64,000 bases of DNA from NCBI GenBank assembly GCA_020438105.1, contig JAGQVE010000008.1, forward strand, positions 35,248 to 99,247, read 5' to 3'. This document shows positions 15,901 to 24,491 of the stretch, in pieces. This DNA is from Bacteroidales bacterium (lineage in GTDB: Bacteria > Bacteroidota > Bacteroidia > Bacteroidales > JAADJA01). The notes below the pieces were generated by a model, which saw only the letters and a list, made by a program, of their open reading frames with translations, did no database searches and was not told where the DNA came from. Numbering within the stretch: the first letter of the stretch is position 1; every line of letters starts with the position of its first letter. The position numbers and the translations under genes were made by a program.

Positions 15901-18813
15901 ACCGGTACCTACAGTACTGTTAAAATTAACAGTTGCAAGGCTGGCGGGTTCCAAAAGCAGCATTCCGTATGCGCTTGCTCCATTTACAAAATTTATTACG
16001 TTGGGAGTTAACGCACTTAAAGAAGCCCCAGGATCACTAAATATTGCATAATACATGTTGAGCTCACCGTCAGTTAAAAGGGTCGTTGATCCATTAAGAA
16101 GATATAACGCACCATAGCTAGTTCCAATATTAACTACATCCGCAGCATTATTCATTAAAAAAGTACCATAAACATAAAAGTCTGCTAATGTCGTGAGCGT
16201 ATGTCCATTGGGATAGAATGTGCCGCTTAACAAATTCAGGTCTCCGTTAACTGTTACATCGGTAGTTAAATATAATGTATTCGATAGTGGCGCTTTAATG
16301 ATATTCCCATCCCTGTCCTTACTGATTTCCGGAATTAGTGCTGAAGATTTAGCTCCGGCAGCATCAAATGTGAGATTATAAATACTTCCATTACTTTGAG
16401 TAACATACTTATCATTTGAACCATAAAGCTCAATTGTTCCTCCTATAGGAGTGAAACCGGCATTTGAAATATTCAGGTAGCCTGTTGTCCGGATTGTCCC
16501 TCCGGAAATATTTTCAGTAACTGAATACGATGAACTAATGGTAATGCCTGTAGAGACAATATCCAAAATCCCGCCGGAAAGGTTAAGCGTTGCTGATCCG
16601 CCATATCCAAATATACATGAACTAGTGGGGTCACTGATTTTTAAAGAACCATTTGTCATGGTCAGGTTTGCACTAATATCAGGGTATCCAGTTGTTTGGT
16701 TTAATACAATACTACCACCATTTACAATCCATGTTCCATTTAATCCGGGATCAGTAAGCTCAGTTACATTGAAAGAGCCATTAGTCATTTCTACTGACCC
16801 GGCTGCATTGGTAAATCCTCCTGTATTTACAATCCCTGAAGCATCTAAAAATTTGATGGTTCCGTTGTTTTCAAGTTCACCAGCTACATCAAGAGTGTAG
16901 CCATAAACTTCCATTTCAACTCCGGGGTTAATGGTGAGGCTATTGCAGCTTTCGCTGTAAAAGTTAACCCGGATTGGCTGCCAGCCTGAATTAGTTAATA
17001 ACACATCCTCGCCAGCCAAAGGTATATGCCCTGCAGACCAGTTATTGGAATTATGCCAGTAAGTGTTAAAAGCTCCGGTCCATGTATTTGGTCCGGAAGC
17101 CGCAACCGTAATATCAACTTCTCTTTTGTGAACGGGTGTGCCATCAGGGCCTTCACCCGTTACAGTTACGGTATATGTTCCGGCTGGTACATTCACATCC
17201 ACAATTTCGATAGGAACTGATCCCGGAAATGAGCTTAAGGTATTTCCTGATGGGAAGTTTACGATGAAAGAACCGGAAGCTGGAGTTTGCACAGTCGCTG
17301 AAAAAATTACATCATCTGTATAAAGTTTTACATCCGGAACTTCAGCAGTTATTATATTAGCTCCTTCCGGACTTTTACTTGGCGGGCTTACAGCCATTGC
17401 ATAATCAGGGAAGTAAGCCGTATAACTTGCAAAGGTTCCATCCCTGAAATCGGACCAGGCCGACATTGAAACTCCACCATGCGAAACGATGGACGTGTAG
17501 TCACCCTGGTAACGTGGTGTTCCGCCACCACCACAAGTGGTGCAATTGATCAGCATTTTTTCATTGGAGATAGCCTGGTTAGTAGCAAATGAAGTACCAC
17601 CATTATCAGAATATGTAGCATAAATCAATGCTTCATCGTCACCTGAATCTCCCCTTGTATCCATCCAGTGAATATACAATCTTCCCGTAACAGCATCGCA
17701 CCAAATGGCCGGCGCCCAATGATGATTGGTTAAATAATCCGTATCATCATTAACACGATATGCGCTTGACCAGGTTGTCCCACCATTGGTAGAATATCTG
17801 CACCAAATGCTTGGGTAATTACCGCTTCCGGCGGGTGTATTAGAAGCATAAACAAGGTATAACCTTCCCCTGTAAGGACCATCGCTATTATCAGCAGCAA
17901 TGAAAGGATAAGGCCTTGTACGCATATTTTCTACCGAATGCCTGCTATTTACCCAGGTTCCAACATAACCTGCGAAGTTTTGGGAGGACATGAGTGAAAA
18001 TGAAGCCCCACCATTGGTTGATCTGTAAAATGTATAAGTTGAAGCAGTGGAACTACCCCCATTGGTAACAACATATACTGAGCCTCCATCAGTTGTTCCA
18101 TTTGGCCCAACGCAAACCATCATCCCCGGTAGAGATTGAGTGGAAGGGGTAAATGTAGTTGAGAAGCTTACGCCGTTATTTGTACTTCGTGCAAAAGCGC
18201 CGCCCGAACTCGTGGTCATAACGGTATATAAATACCCTGAATAAGGTCCTCCGGTTGATTGATCAACTGCCATCCAGTTTTTATCTACTCCTGAAATTGC
18301 GGTAACCGGTGATGACCACGAAGCGCCATTGTTTGTTGATCTGGCAACTAAACAACCAAGAATGCTTGGGGATCCGTACATGTTTTCATAATAGAGCCTT
18401 CCGTATCCGTCATAAGCAGATAATACATCACCCCGAATGGTTGTTCCCCAGGAAACAGCAGTTGCATTGTTCCAATCGTGACCATCCTGTGTGCTATGGG
18501 TTGCATCTGTATTGTATGTTGTAAAAAATTCTGTGGGGTCGGTTGGATTAACACTGATATGGCTTTCTGCAAAATCAACTCCTAGATAGAAATTATCAAA
18601 ATTATCAGCGTCAGTAACCACAACCGAAGGAGCTTTTGTTGAGCCCTGGATCTGTTCCAAATACCATTGTGGTATCTGATCCCGGTTTGGATTATCATCA
18701 TAAACTTGAGATGATGCTCCAGTCTTTTGTCCATTTACATTTAAAACAATCGCCGTAATAATTATCAGTGCCGACGTCATTTTAAATCTGAAACTAAGTA
18801 GAGAGTTTTTCAT
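12979..18813 (-). CDS. Giant secreted surface protein: sialidase-like head, repeated beta-rich stalk, dockerin-like tail
   Basis: 1944 residues. Signal peptide to about residue 29. Residues about 60-470 form a BNR/sialidase-like beta-propeller with several S/T-x-NGG-x-[ST]-[WF] Asp-box-like turns (STNNGASWS, STNGGASFS, STNGGTTWS, SDNGGTSFA). A TWTGAFNTYWHNSNNW segment (about 571) opens a long beta-helix-like region that contains at least two copies of an approximately 230-residue unit (about 670-880 and 1300-1540; shared features TENISGGTI, FTPxGGT and KDR/KDRE-GN). The end (about 1870-1935) has two calcium-loop-like units, DGNANGLIQNTDE and GDFDLNGLTQNTDE, resembling type I dockerin loops. 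There is no type A T9SS tail. An adhesin or surface glycan-active protein is likely; catalytic residues for sialidase were not verified. Confidence 0.8.
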   Translation of the reverse strand: MKNSLLSFRFKMTSALIIITAIVLNVNGQKTGASSQVYDDNPNRDQIPQWYLEQIQGSTKAPSVVVTDADNFDNFYLGVDFAESHISVNPTDPTEFFTTYNTDATHSTQDGHDWNNATAVSWGTTIRGDVLSAYDGYGRLYYENMYGSPSILGCLVARSTNNGASWSSPVTAISGVDKNWMAVDQSTGGPYSGYLYTVMTTSSGGAFARSTNNGVSFSTTFTPSTQSLPGMMVCVGPNGTTDGGSVYVVTNGGSSTASTYTFYRSTNGGASFSLMSSQNFAGYVGTWVNSRHSVENMRTRPYPFIAADNSDGPYRGRLYLVYASNTPAGSGNYPSIWCRYSTNGGTTWSSAYRVNDDTDYLTNHHWAPAIWCDAVTGRLYIHWMDTRGDSGDDEALIYATYSDNGGTSFATNQAISNEKMLINCTTCGGGGTPRYQGDYTSIVSHGGVSMSAWSDFRDGTFASYTAYFPDYAMAVSPPSKSPEGANIITAEVPDVKLYTDDVIFSATVQTPASGSFIVNFPSGNTLSSFPGSVPIEIVDVNVPAGTYTVTVTGEGPDGTPVHKREVDITVAASGPNTWTGAFNTYWHNSNNWSAGHIPLAGEDVLLTNSGWQPIRVNFYSESCNSLTINPGVEMEVYGYTLDVAGELENNGTIKFLDASGIVNTGGFTNAAGSVEMTNGSFNVTELTDPGLNGTWIVNGGSIVLNQTTGYPDISANLTMTNGSLKISDPTSSCIFGYGGSATLNLSGGILDIVSTGITISSSYSVTENISGGTIRTTGYLNISNAGFTPIGGTIELYGSNDKYVTQSNGSIYNLTFDAAGAKSSALIPEISKDRDGNIIKAPLSNTLYLTTDVTVNGDLNLLSGTFYPNGHTLTTLADFYVYGTFLMNNAADVVNIGTSYGALYLLNGSTTLLTDGELNMYYAIFSDPGASLSALTPNVINFVNGASAYGMLLLEPASLATVNFNSTVGTGYLQECVDLTINNFNQAAGTSAYFYGGSNVEINNFTQGASSYLGFYGTSSASSVSVNPGLQSSNFSSLKGISSPDAVPAVVFNSNVLINGIFEVPLGSVTAHGLFESATGSEINVSGGSILCDFSLGSGWNALVGLTALSSGSLSFNDASLQIYNSIITGGLLEVGRSLYAVGSGVFTPSGGTVAFVGGSSSGNYCRVNASNGNYFNDLEVNRSNSYAFYTGTPVQINGDFTINSGSISGGNNEITVGGAWTNNVGTSGFSPATSTVVFNQSGLIQYVYGNNEFYNVRQDYNAPGSNLQFIDMNNVQMDMVLNHFTWINDVFNVQGTLDLSNTASKFTANNGGVGTITNLIQGGIMFANGGDIDILDVAEPGIYGTLTVKLGGTLNYFQDASQYPDINASIEIVDGTLSVSGGTAGCVMGYDAPASLTMSGGEFSILGNNVSLDAVDFTENITGGTIIVDQGFFASSPAFTPTGGTLRMIGGYDGNLANDVGANFFNVIIDKTGAKGSTTQYKDREGNLIEAIMANTITLASNIDVFGTFTMDNGTFDMNGYTMNVDGNININDGGHFMASSGSQLAIGSGAILYVNSNGYFGINSATVTHHTSGYYGFRVGTDGTIGAQNSTFEYMDFLGVYLLPGSLVESTASFDGCTFRQGQAAGGSSLITLNGDHYFTANNVNFPTNTWGSSYNVWKSPGTGGGVNFVNAFGGFDGQAFEWDPESRVGWTDGNLSLDINVMLEGPYNSGTGLMSTALLTGGYIPLNQPFNPSLPYYGNASPDWLYAGSESVGSIPANVVDWVYVQLRDASAAADASSATILDEKAAFLLNNGDIVDLDGVSPLSFTGASFSSNLFVVVYQRNHLGVMSNYPLIEGGGTFTYGFSSAVDRAYGGANGHKLIDTGVWGMISSDGNANGLIQNTDETAVWKTDLGNSGYLGGDFDLNGLTQNTDETNYWKVNLGGGGQVPAKSNEGYQSQIPK

Positions 18814-19324
18814 TTTTTGTGTAATTTTATTGTTAATTGATTGAATAAGAGCTTTATGAAATAAATTTAGTTAAGAGCCATATAATGTTTTTATAATTAT
18901 ATAGTACCATATTATTTCCTTTCGTTCTGCCGAACGGTAATTATTATTTTAAGTCCTAATGTTAAAAAGCAATTTAGATACCTGAGAATGGCCAATTAAT
19001 GACTTGCCAAAATTCTAATAAACTTGCTTTTTTAAAATGGTTAATGAGGCTAAATTAAATAAATTTTATGAAATCAAAAAAGTTATATACATAAATCACC
19101 ATATTTCTTTTGGAAATCATGACAGGTGCTATCTTTTCAAGAAACTTACATTCATATTTTTTATTTATGAACTCAATAACTATTAGAGTTTCTTATTAAA
19201 AAGCGCTATCTTTGCAAACCCAAAAAAACAGGTAAAAAGCTTTGATCCTGTTAGTTAAAATATTTAATATTCATTTTATTGGGTTTTGCACTAGGATGAA
19301 TAAAAAATTCTTAAAAATTTTCCT
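18814..19324. other. 511-base divergent intergenic region
   Basis: AT-rich region between the giant surface protein gene (minus) and aconitase (plus). It contains the aconitase -7 box at 19207-19214 and a 5-bp hairpin CGTTC-TGCC-GAACG (18923-18936) about 110 bases upstream of the surface protein start, which could be an operator. No RNA gene or ORF of interest was seen. Confidence 0.4.
19207..19214 (+). promoter_or_regulatory. Putative -7 box TATCTTTG before aconitase
   Basis: Perfect TAnnTTTG match with a one-mismatch -33 box (TTAG, 20 bases upstream). It implies a 5' leader of about 105 bases before the ATG at 19325; I see no obvious regulatory hairpin in it. Confidence 0.6.
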
Positions 19325-21589
19325 ATGGTTTTTGATTTAGAAATGATTAAGGGTGTTTATGCAAGAATGGCCCGGCGTATTGAAGCAGCCCGCAAGGTTA
19401 CTAACCAACCGCTTACACTTTCCGAGAAAATATTATACAGTCACCTGGATGAAGGTGAGCCGTCAACGGCTTTTGTAAGGGGAAAGTCGTATGTAGATTT
19501 TAATCCTGACCGGGTTGCCATGCAGGATGCAACGGCACAAATGGCTTTGTTGCAGTTTATGCAAGCCGGTAAAAGCAAAGTTGCTGTTCCTTCTACGGTG
19601 CATTGTGATCATTTGATCCAGGCAAAGGTTGGCGCCAGTGAAGATTTAAAAACGGCCCTTGTTAACAATAATGAAGTATATGACTTTTTAGCTTCAGTTT
19701 CAAATAAATACGGTATCGGATTTTGGAAGCCGGGAGCAGGGATTATCCATCAGGTGGTGCTCGAAAATTATGCATTTCCGGGTGGAATGATGATTGGAAC
19801 CGATTCGCACACAGTAAATGCCGGTGGTTTAGGTATGATCGCTATTGGAGTAGGTGGTGCTGATGCTGTGGATGTGATGGCCGGAATGCCCTGGGAACTT
19901 AAATTCCCTAAATTGATCGGTGTTAAACTTACCGGCAAATTGAGTGGCTGGGCCTCAGCCAAGGATGTGATCCTTAAGGTTGCAGGTATCCTCACCGTTA
20001 AGGGGGGAACCGGAGCAATTGTTGAATATTTTGGCGAAGGTGCCGGAAATATAAGTTGTACCGGGAAAGGTACTATTTGTAATATGGGGGCTGAAATTGG
20101 AGCAACCACTTCTGTTTTTGGATATGATGCTAAAATGGCGGAATATCTTCGCGGAACAAAACGTGCCGAAGTAGCTGATGAAGCCGATAAAATTAAAGAA
20201 CACCTGACTGGTGACCCTGAAGTATATGCCAATCCTGAAAAATATTTCGACCAGGTAATTGAAATTAACCTTTCTGAACTGGAACCCCATATCAATGGTC
20301 CTTTCACTCCTGATCGTGCACATTCGCTTTCTGAGTTTGCTGATGCCGTAAGGAAAAATGACTGGCCTCAGGAACTGGAAGTTGGATTGATCGGTTCGTG
20401 TACCAATAGTTCGTATGAGGATATTACAAGAGCAGCCTCTGTTGCACAGCAGGCCATTGATAAAAACCTGAAGGTCAAGGGTGAATTTACGGTTACCCCC
20501 GGATCGGAACAGGTTAGGTATACGGTGGAGCGTGATGGTTATCTGGATGTTTTTGAAAAAATTGGCGGAATTGTTCTTGCTAATGCATGTGGCCCTTGTA
20601 TCGGTCAATGGGCAAGGCATAATGCGGACAAAGGGAAGAAAAATTCAATCATGACTTCATTTAACAGGAATTTTGCTAAACGAAATGATGGTAACCCAAA
20701 TACACATGGATTTGTGGCTTCACCGGAAATCACTACTGCATTTGCTATAGCCGGCGACCTCACTTTTAATCCAATGACGGATTATCTTGTTAATGAAAAG
20801 GGTGAAAAAGTAAAACTGGATGAGCCCAAAGGAATCGATTTTCCGCCTCAGGGATTTGATGTGGAAGACAATGGATATCAGGCTCCGGCCGAAGATGGCT
20901 CAGCGGTTGAGGTAATTGTTAAAACTGATTCAGATCGGTTGCAGATTTTAACACCTTTTGAACCCTGGAATGGCGATAATTATAAAGGTTTAAAACTGCT
21001 GATTAAAGCCAAAGGAAAATGTACCACCGACCATATTTCGATGGCAGGCCCCTGGTTACGTTACCGTGGTCATCTTGATAATATTTCAAATAACATGCTC
21101 ATAGGGGCAGTAAATTATTTCAATGATCAAACCAATTCAGTGAAAAATGAACTGAATGGAAAATATGAACCTGTGCCTGATACTGCCCGTACTTATAAAG
21201 CCAACGGAATGGGAACGATTGTAATAGGTGACGAAAATTATGGTGAAGGTTCGTCACGCGAACATGCTGCCATGGAGCCCCGCCACCTGGGTGTAAAAGT
21301 GGTTTTGGTAAAATCATTTGCCCGCATTCACGAAACCAACCTTAAAAAGCAGGGCATGCTGGGACTTACATTTGCTAACCCGGCTGACTATGATAAGGTG
21401 AGGGAAGATGATACAATTGATATTTTGGGACTGACGGATTTTAGTGAAGGCAAACCTTTAACTGTTGTGCTTAATCACAGTGACGGCTCAAAGGATGAAT
21501 TTAAAGCGAATCACACTTACAATAGCAACCAAATAGAATGGTTCAGGGTAGGAAGTGCTTTAAATCTGATTAAAAAGCTGAATGCCTAA
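19325..21589 (+). CDS. acn: Aconitate hydratase (mitochondrial-type)
   Basis: 754 residues. Interconverts citrate and isocitrate through cis-aconitate in the TCA cycle using a 4Fe-4S cluster. The three cluster cysteines are visible in [11 protein letters not shown] (first Cys) and [10 protein letters not shown] (second and third). Other family marks are [20 protein letters not shown], the C-terminal swivel-domain [14 protein letters not shown] and an N-terminal [12 protein letters not shown]. The length and lack of the long IRP/AcnA linker place it with the mitochondrial-type enzymes common in Bacteroidota. It is monocistronic: own promoter box and a clear terminator. Confidence 0.97.
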   Translation: MVFDLEMIKGVYARMARRIEAARKVTNQPLTLSEKILYSHLDEGEPSTAFVRGKSYVDFNPDRVAMQDATAQMALLQFMQAGKSKVAVPSTVHCDHLIQAKVGASEDLKTALVNNNEVYDFLASVSNKYGIGFWKPGAGIIHQVVLENYAFPGGMMIGTDSHTVNAGGLGMIAIGVGGADAVDVMAGMPWELKFPKLIGVKLTGKLSGWASAKDVILKVAGILTVKGGTGAIVEYFGEGAGNISCTGKGTICNMGAEIGATTSVFGYDAKMAEYLRGTKRAEVADEADKIKEHLTGDPEVYANPEKYFDQVIEINLSELEPHINGPFTPDRAHSLSEFADAVRKNDWPQELEVGLIGSCTNSSYEDITRAASVAQQAIDKNLKVKGEFTVTPGSEQVRYTVERDGYLDVFEKIGGIVLANACGPCIGQWARHNADKGKKNSIMTSFNRNFAKRNDGNPNTHGFVASPEITTAFAIAGDLTFNPMTDYLVNEKGEKVKLDEPKGIDFPPQGFDVEDNGYQAPAEDGSAVEVIVKTDSDRLQILTPFEPWNGDNYKGLKLLIKAKGKCTTDHISMAGPWLRYRGHLDNISNNMLIGAVNYFNDQTNSVKNELNGKYEPVPDTARTYKANGMGTIVIGDENYGEGSSREHAAMEPRHLGVKVVLVKSFARIHETNLKKQGMLGLTFANPADYDKVREDDTIDILGLTDFSEGKPLTVVLNHSDGSKDEFKANHTYNSNQIEWFRVGSALNLIKKLNA

Positions 21590-21611
21590 TATTTTAGAAT
21601 TATTATGACTT

Positions 21612-21643
21612 AAAGGCTGTTCATTTTTTGGACAGCCTTTTTT
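21612..21643 (+). terminator. Rho-independent terminator after aconitase
   Basis: 9-bp stem AAAGGCTGT (21612-21620) with ACAGCCTTT (21632-21640) and a continuing T tract, 22 bases after the aconitase stop. Confidence 0.88.
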
Positions 21644-21669
21644 AGTATCTTGGCTACAGATTTGGAGTC

Positions 21670-23130
21670 TTGGAAAAATTCGAACTAAAACCGACCTTCA
21701 GTTTTCAACTTCTTGATAAAAATAGGAAGTGGATCGGAATTGCAGTTTTCCTGGTTTTTTCATTTGTGTTTTATGTTTTTGCGGTGAGTTTAAAAGAGTC
21801 GTTGCAACTATTCAGATTGATTTTTAGTAACGAAAACTGGCAGGTCTCAGCGAAGCAATATTATTTGTTGAATTTCCTAATCGCTTATTTGTCAGTTGTA
21901 TTTGGCTCGCTTTTTATGTTGGAGATTTGGTTCTCTAAACCTGTAAAACGGAGGCAAAAATATAGTAAAAACACACAAAGTATAATTGAATATGTCAGGG
22001 GCGTTTTCTGGGCCGTTTTATATGTCGTTTTTGCCTTTACAGTTTATATGTGGGTCGTTTTCGGGTCTTTCAATGCACATTATTGTTTCGAGTTTATTGC
22101 GGATTATATCTTTTTACCTGTATTGATCCTATTGTTCCTTTTCTTCAATTTATGGAACCGTTTTATAATAGTTTTTAAAACAAAGCTGAAATATATACTG
22201 GGTCATTTTCTTGTATTGGTTTTATTAGCCTCAATTTTTGCCTTCTATGTCCCGTTAAAATTCCAAAACTACTTTGAAAAAGTTAAACAAACCCAGGTGG
22301 CCGTTACTATTCCTCAGGTTAAGTTAATGCGACCCAATAAAATTGCTAAATTTTCACTGACTTTTGATATTTATATCATTCCTGATAAAAGCAACCCTGG
22401 TTCGTACAAGTATTACATTAACAATGCTGAGGTTGATCAATCCAATTTGGAAAAGAGATTAAAATTGATCCGAAGTTTGTATGATATAGCGGAGCAAAGA
22501 CTAATAAGACCCCGGTTGTTCGTTGATGAAAATGTGCCTATGTCCGCACTTGAAATTGTAGATTTGGAGCTATTTAAAATGAGAATCTTCCAGCGGTTTT
22601 ATGTAGTTCAGATTAGGCAAAACAACTGTAATTCACCCTCACTTGGTAATCTGGGTATTGCCCGATTGGGCATGTTACGTTATGTAGATACATCATATCA
22701 ATTTAGTTACCCGGATCCAAAGGTTCCATTACCTCCTTTATACCCTACAATTGAGTACTACAAAAGGATTATTAAAAATGATTCAACAATTAGAATTGCA
22801 TTTACCGAACCCAACCATGTTCTGATCAATCAAAAGATTTATGAGATTGATCAATTGGATAAAATTCTTGAAGATTGTTGGGATTTAAATGAAAAAATTT
22901 TGCTGATACTTAATGATCATACTTCTTATAAGGATTATATTAAGGCACTCGCAACCTTAAATAATTTCAACTGGAAAAAGCAAAATGAACTTTCAATATC
23001 AATGTTCAATCAATCAATTTATGATCTTTACGATTCTGATAAAATTCGAAGTATTTATAAAATAAGTCCTGGATATTTTTCTACTAACGAAGTTGAATTG
23101 AATAAATTCATTTTTGAAAATGATCCTTAA
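21670..23130 (+). CDS. Hypothetical membrane protein with four N-terminal helices
   Basis: 486 residues, not recognised. The start is taken as TTG at 21670: the frame opens only after a stop at 21643-21645 and the first internal ATG lies about 80 codons in, inside the second helix. Four to five predicted transmembrane helices occupy about residues 20-200, followed by a soluble domain of about 280 residues that is probably extracytoplasmic, rich in aromatic and charged residues, with a conserved-looking SYQFSYPDPKVPLPPLYPTIEYY segment. No enzymatic motif was found. It sits between the aconitase terminator and a convergent gene, so it has its own unidentified promoter. Confidence 0.65.
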   Translation: MEKFELKPTFSFQLLDKNRKWIGIAVFLVFSFVFYVFAVSLKESLQLFRLIFSNENWQVSAKQYYLLNFLIAYLSVVFGSLFMLEIWFSKPVKRRQKYSKNTQSIIEYVRGVFWAVLYVVFAFTVYMWVVFGSFNAHYCFEFIADYIFLPVLILLFLFFNLWNRFIIVFKTKLKYILGHFLVLVLLASIFAFYVPLKFQNYFEKVKQTQVAVTIPQVKLMRPNKIAKFSLTFDIYIIPDKSNPGSYKYYINNAEVDQSNLEKRLKLIRSLYDIAEQRLIRPRLFVDENVPMSALEIVDLELFKMRIFQRFYVVQIRQNNCNSPSLGNLGIARLGMLRYVDTSYQFSYPDPKVPLPPLYPTIEYYKRIIKNDSTIRIAFTEPNHVLINQKIYEIDQLDKILEDCWDLNEKILLILNDHTSYKDYIKALATLNNFNWKKQNELSISMFNQSIYDLYDSDKIRSIYKISPGYFSTNEVELNKFIFENDP

Positions 23131-23139
23131 TTGATCCAA

Positions 23140-24405
23140 TTAGGTCTTCTGCTTCTTCTTTTTCGCGGCTGGAAACAACACATTATTCAGGATCAGGCGA
23201 AAACCGGGTGAGTTCGGATGTAGGTTGAGATCGGTTGGTGGATCACCCACAAAATGCTGATAATCCTCCGGGTCATGACCTGCCAGGAAAGTCCACATGC
23301 CTTTGCCGTATTCGCCATGGATGTAACGCACCTCCCCAAGTGATTTATTCTCGCCCATCACCAGCACATTGGGTTTTACATATTGTTTGCGAAATGCAGT
23401 GGTTTGCCCCATGAATCCTTTGATCACTTGCGTATGATCCTGACATAACATGGTTGGCACCGGGTCCCACTTGGCCGAAAACTCAAACAATGAAAAATAA
23501 TCATTTTGCGGATTGGCCATCCTTTGGCGTTGCTGCGGATCAACATCTATGGAAGAAATTTCGTATTCAAAGGGATTGGTGCTTATGGTAAAATTAGTGA
23601 AAGCAAAACATTTGGAATAATCGAGTTTAGCCTGTGCATTCGGATCTGGCGGATCACCATCAAACATGTAATCACAGATATCCACGCCTTCTGCTGCCAA
23701 CGCTACATCATAACTATCCGGGGCTGAGCACATCGAAAACAGGTAACCGCCTCCTGCCGTAAAATCCCTGATTTTTTGTGCCACCGCCAGTTTGCATTGC
23801 GATACCTTGCTAAATCCCAGTTTGTGTGCAATTTCTTCATTGTAAGCCACATCCTGCCGGTACCAGTCGGCATCCCGGTAACGGGCCCAGAATTTTCCAT
23901 ATTGTCCTGTAAAATCTTCATGATGTAAATGCAACCAATCATACAATGGTAGCTTCATGTTTATTACCTCTTCGTCGTAAACCACATCGTAAGGGATTTC
24001 AGCATAAGTAAGAACCAGGGTTACAGCATCGTCCCAGGGTTGTTTGCTCTTGGGTGAATAAACCGCAATTTTAGGCGCTTTGTGCAATTTCACAGCGTCC
24101 ATATTTACCTGTGGGTCCGAAATTTCTAATAAAATCGCTGTGGATTGTGCATCGGCTATTATCTGGTAGCTCACTCCCCGGATTTTACACTCCTGTTCAA
24201 TAACATCATAATATTTACACATAAAGCTGCCACCACGGTAATTCAGCAACCAGTCAATTTCTATCTCTTTTTCAAGAATCCAGTATGCAATGCCATAAGC
24301 TTTCAGATGGTTTTGCTGGGTTTCGTCCATCGGAATTAAAATGTAGGCTGCCCTGGTATTTAAGAAAAGGAAAAGTACAAATATGAATAGGAGTATTTTT
24401 TTCAT
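23140..24405 (-). CDS. Secreted protein of unknown function with a GATase-like central region
   Basis: 421 residues. Signal peptide ending at NTRA, mature start YILIPMDETQQNHLKAYG. The middle has IAVYSPKSKQPWDDAVTLVL and GGGYLFSMCSAPDSYDVAL, which resembles the beta-strand/nucleophile turn of class I glutamine-amidotransferase-like folds, though the usual GxCxG elbow is not present. I believe similar Bacteroidota proteins carry the transferred label asparagine synthetase B; I see neither an Ntn N-terminal Cys nor the AMP-forming synthetase domain, so that label should not be used. The C-terminus is a basic KKKKQKT tail. It has its own -7 promoter box and is convergent with the membrane protein gene, 9 bases away. 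Confidence 0.7.
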   Translation of the reverse strand: MKKILLFIFVLFLFLNTRAAYILIPMDETQQNHLKAYGIAYWILEKEIEIDWLLNYRGGSFMCKYYDVIEQECKIRGVSYQIIADAQSTAILLEISDPQVNMDAVKLHKAPKIAVYSPKSKQPWDDAVTLVLTYAEIPYDVVYDEEVINMKLPLYDWLHLHHEDFTGQYGKFWARYRDADWYRQDVAYNEEIAHKLGFSKVSQCKLAVAQKIRDFTAGGGYLFSMCSAPDSYDVALAAEGVDICDYMFDGDPPDPNAQAKLDYSKCFAFTNFTISTNPFEYEISSIDVDPQQRQRMANPQNDYFSLFEFSAKWDPVPTMLCQDHTQVIKGFMGQTTAFRKQYVKPNVLVMGENKSLGEVRYIHGEYGKGMWTFLAGHDPEDYQHFVGDPPTDLNLHPNSPGFRLILNNVLFPAAKKKKQKT

Positions 24406-24469
24406 TCAAAAAAACTTTCAGCTAAAACGATTACGCAGGCTGTATATTTCCCAGCCATGAATGTTAACG

Positions 24470-24477
24470 CAAAAATA
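24470..24477 (-). promoter_or_regulatory. Putative -7 box TATTTTTG before the secreted protein gene
   Basis: Perfect TAnnTTTG match on the minus strand, 64 bases before the ATG at 24405 and just past the end of dnaB, so the gene need not depend on dnaB transcription. Confidence 0.5.
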
Positions 24478-24491
24478 GAAATACTGTTTAA

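Noticed and set aside
19768..20620. Large minus-strand frames opposite aconitase
   Set aside because: They are antisense shadows of a well-conserved gene, with no domain features.
23140..24405. Asparagine synthetase B
   Set aside because: There is no N-terminal Cys nucleophile, no GATase II fold features and no ATP-pyrophosphatase SGGxDS motif; the protein has a signal peptide.
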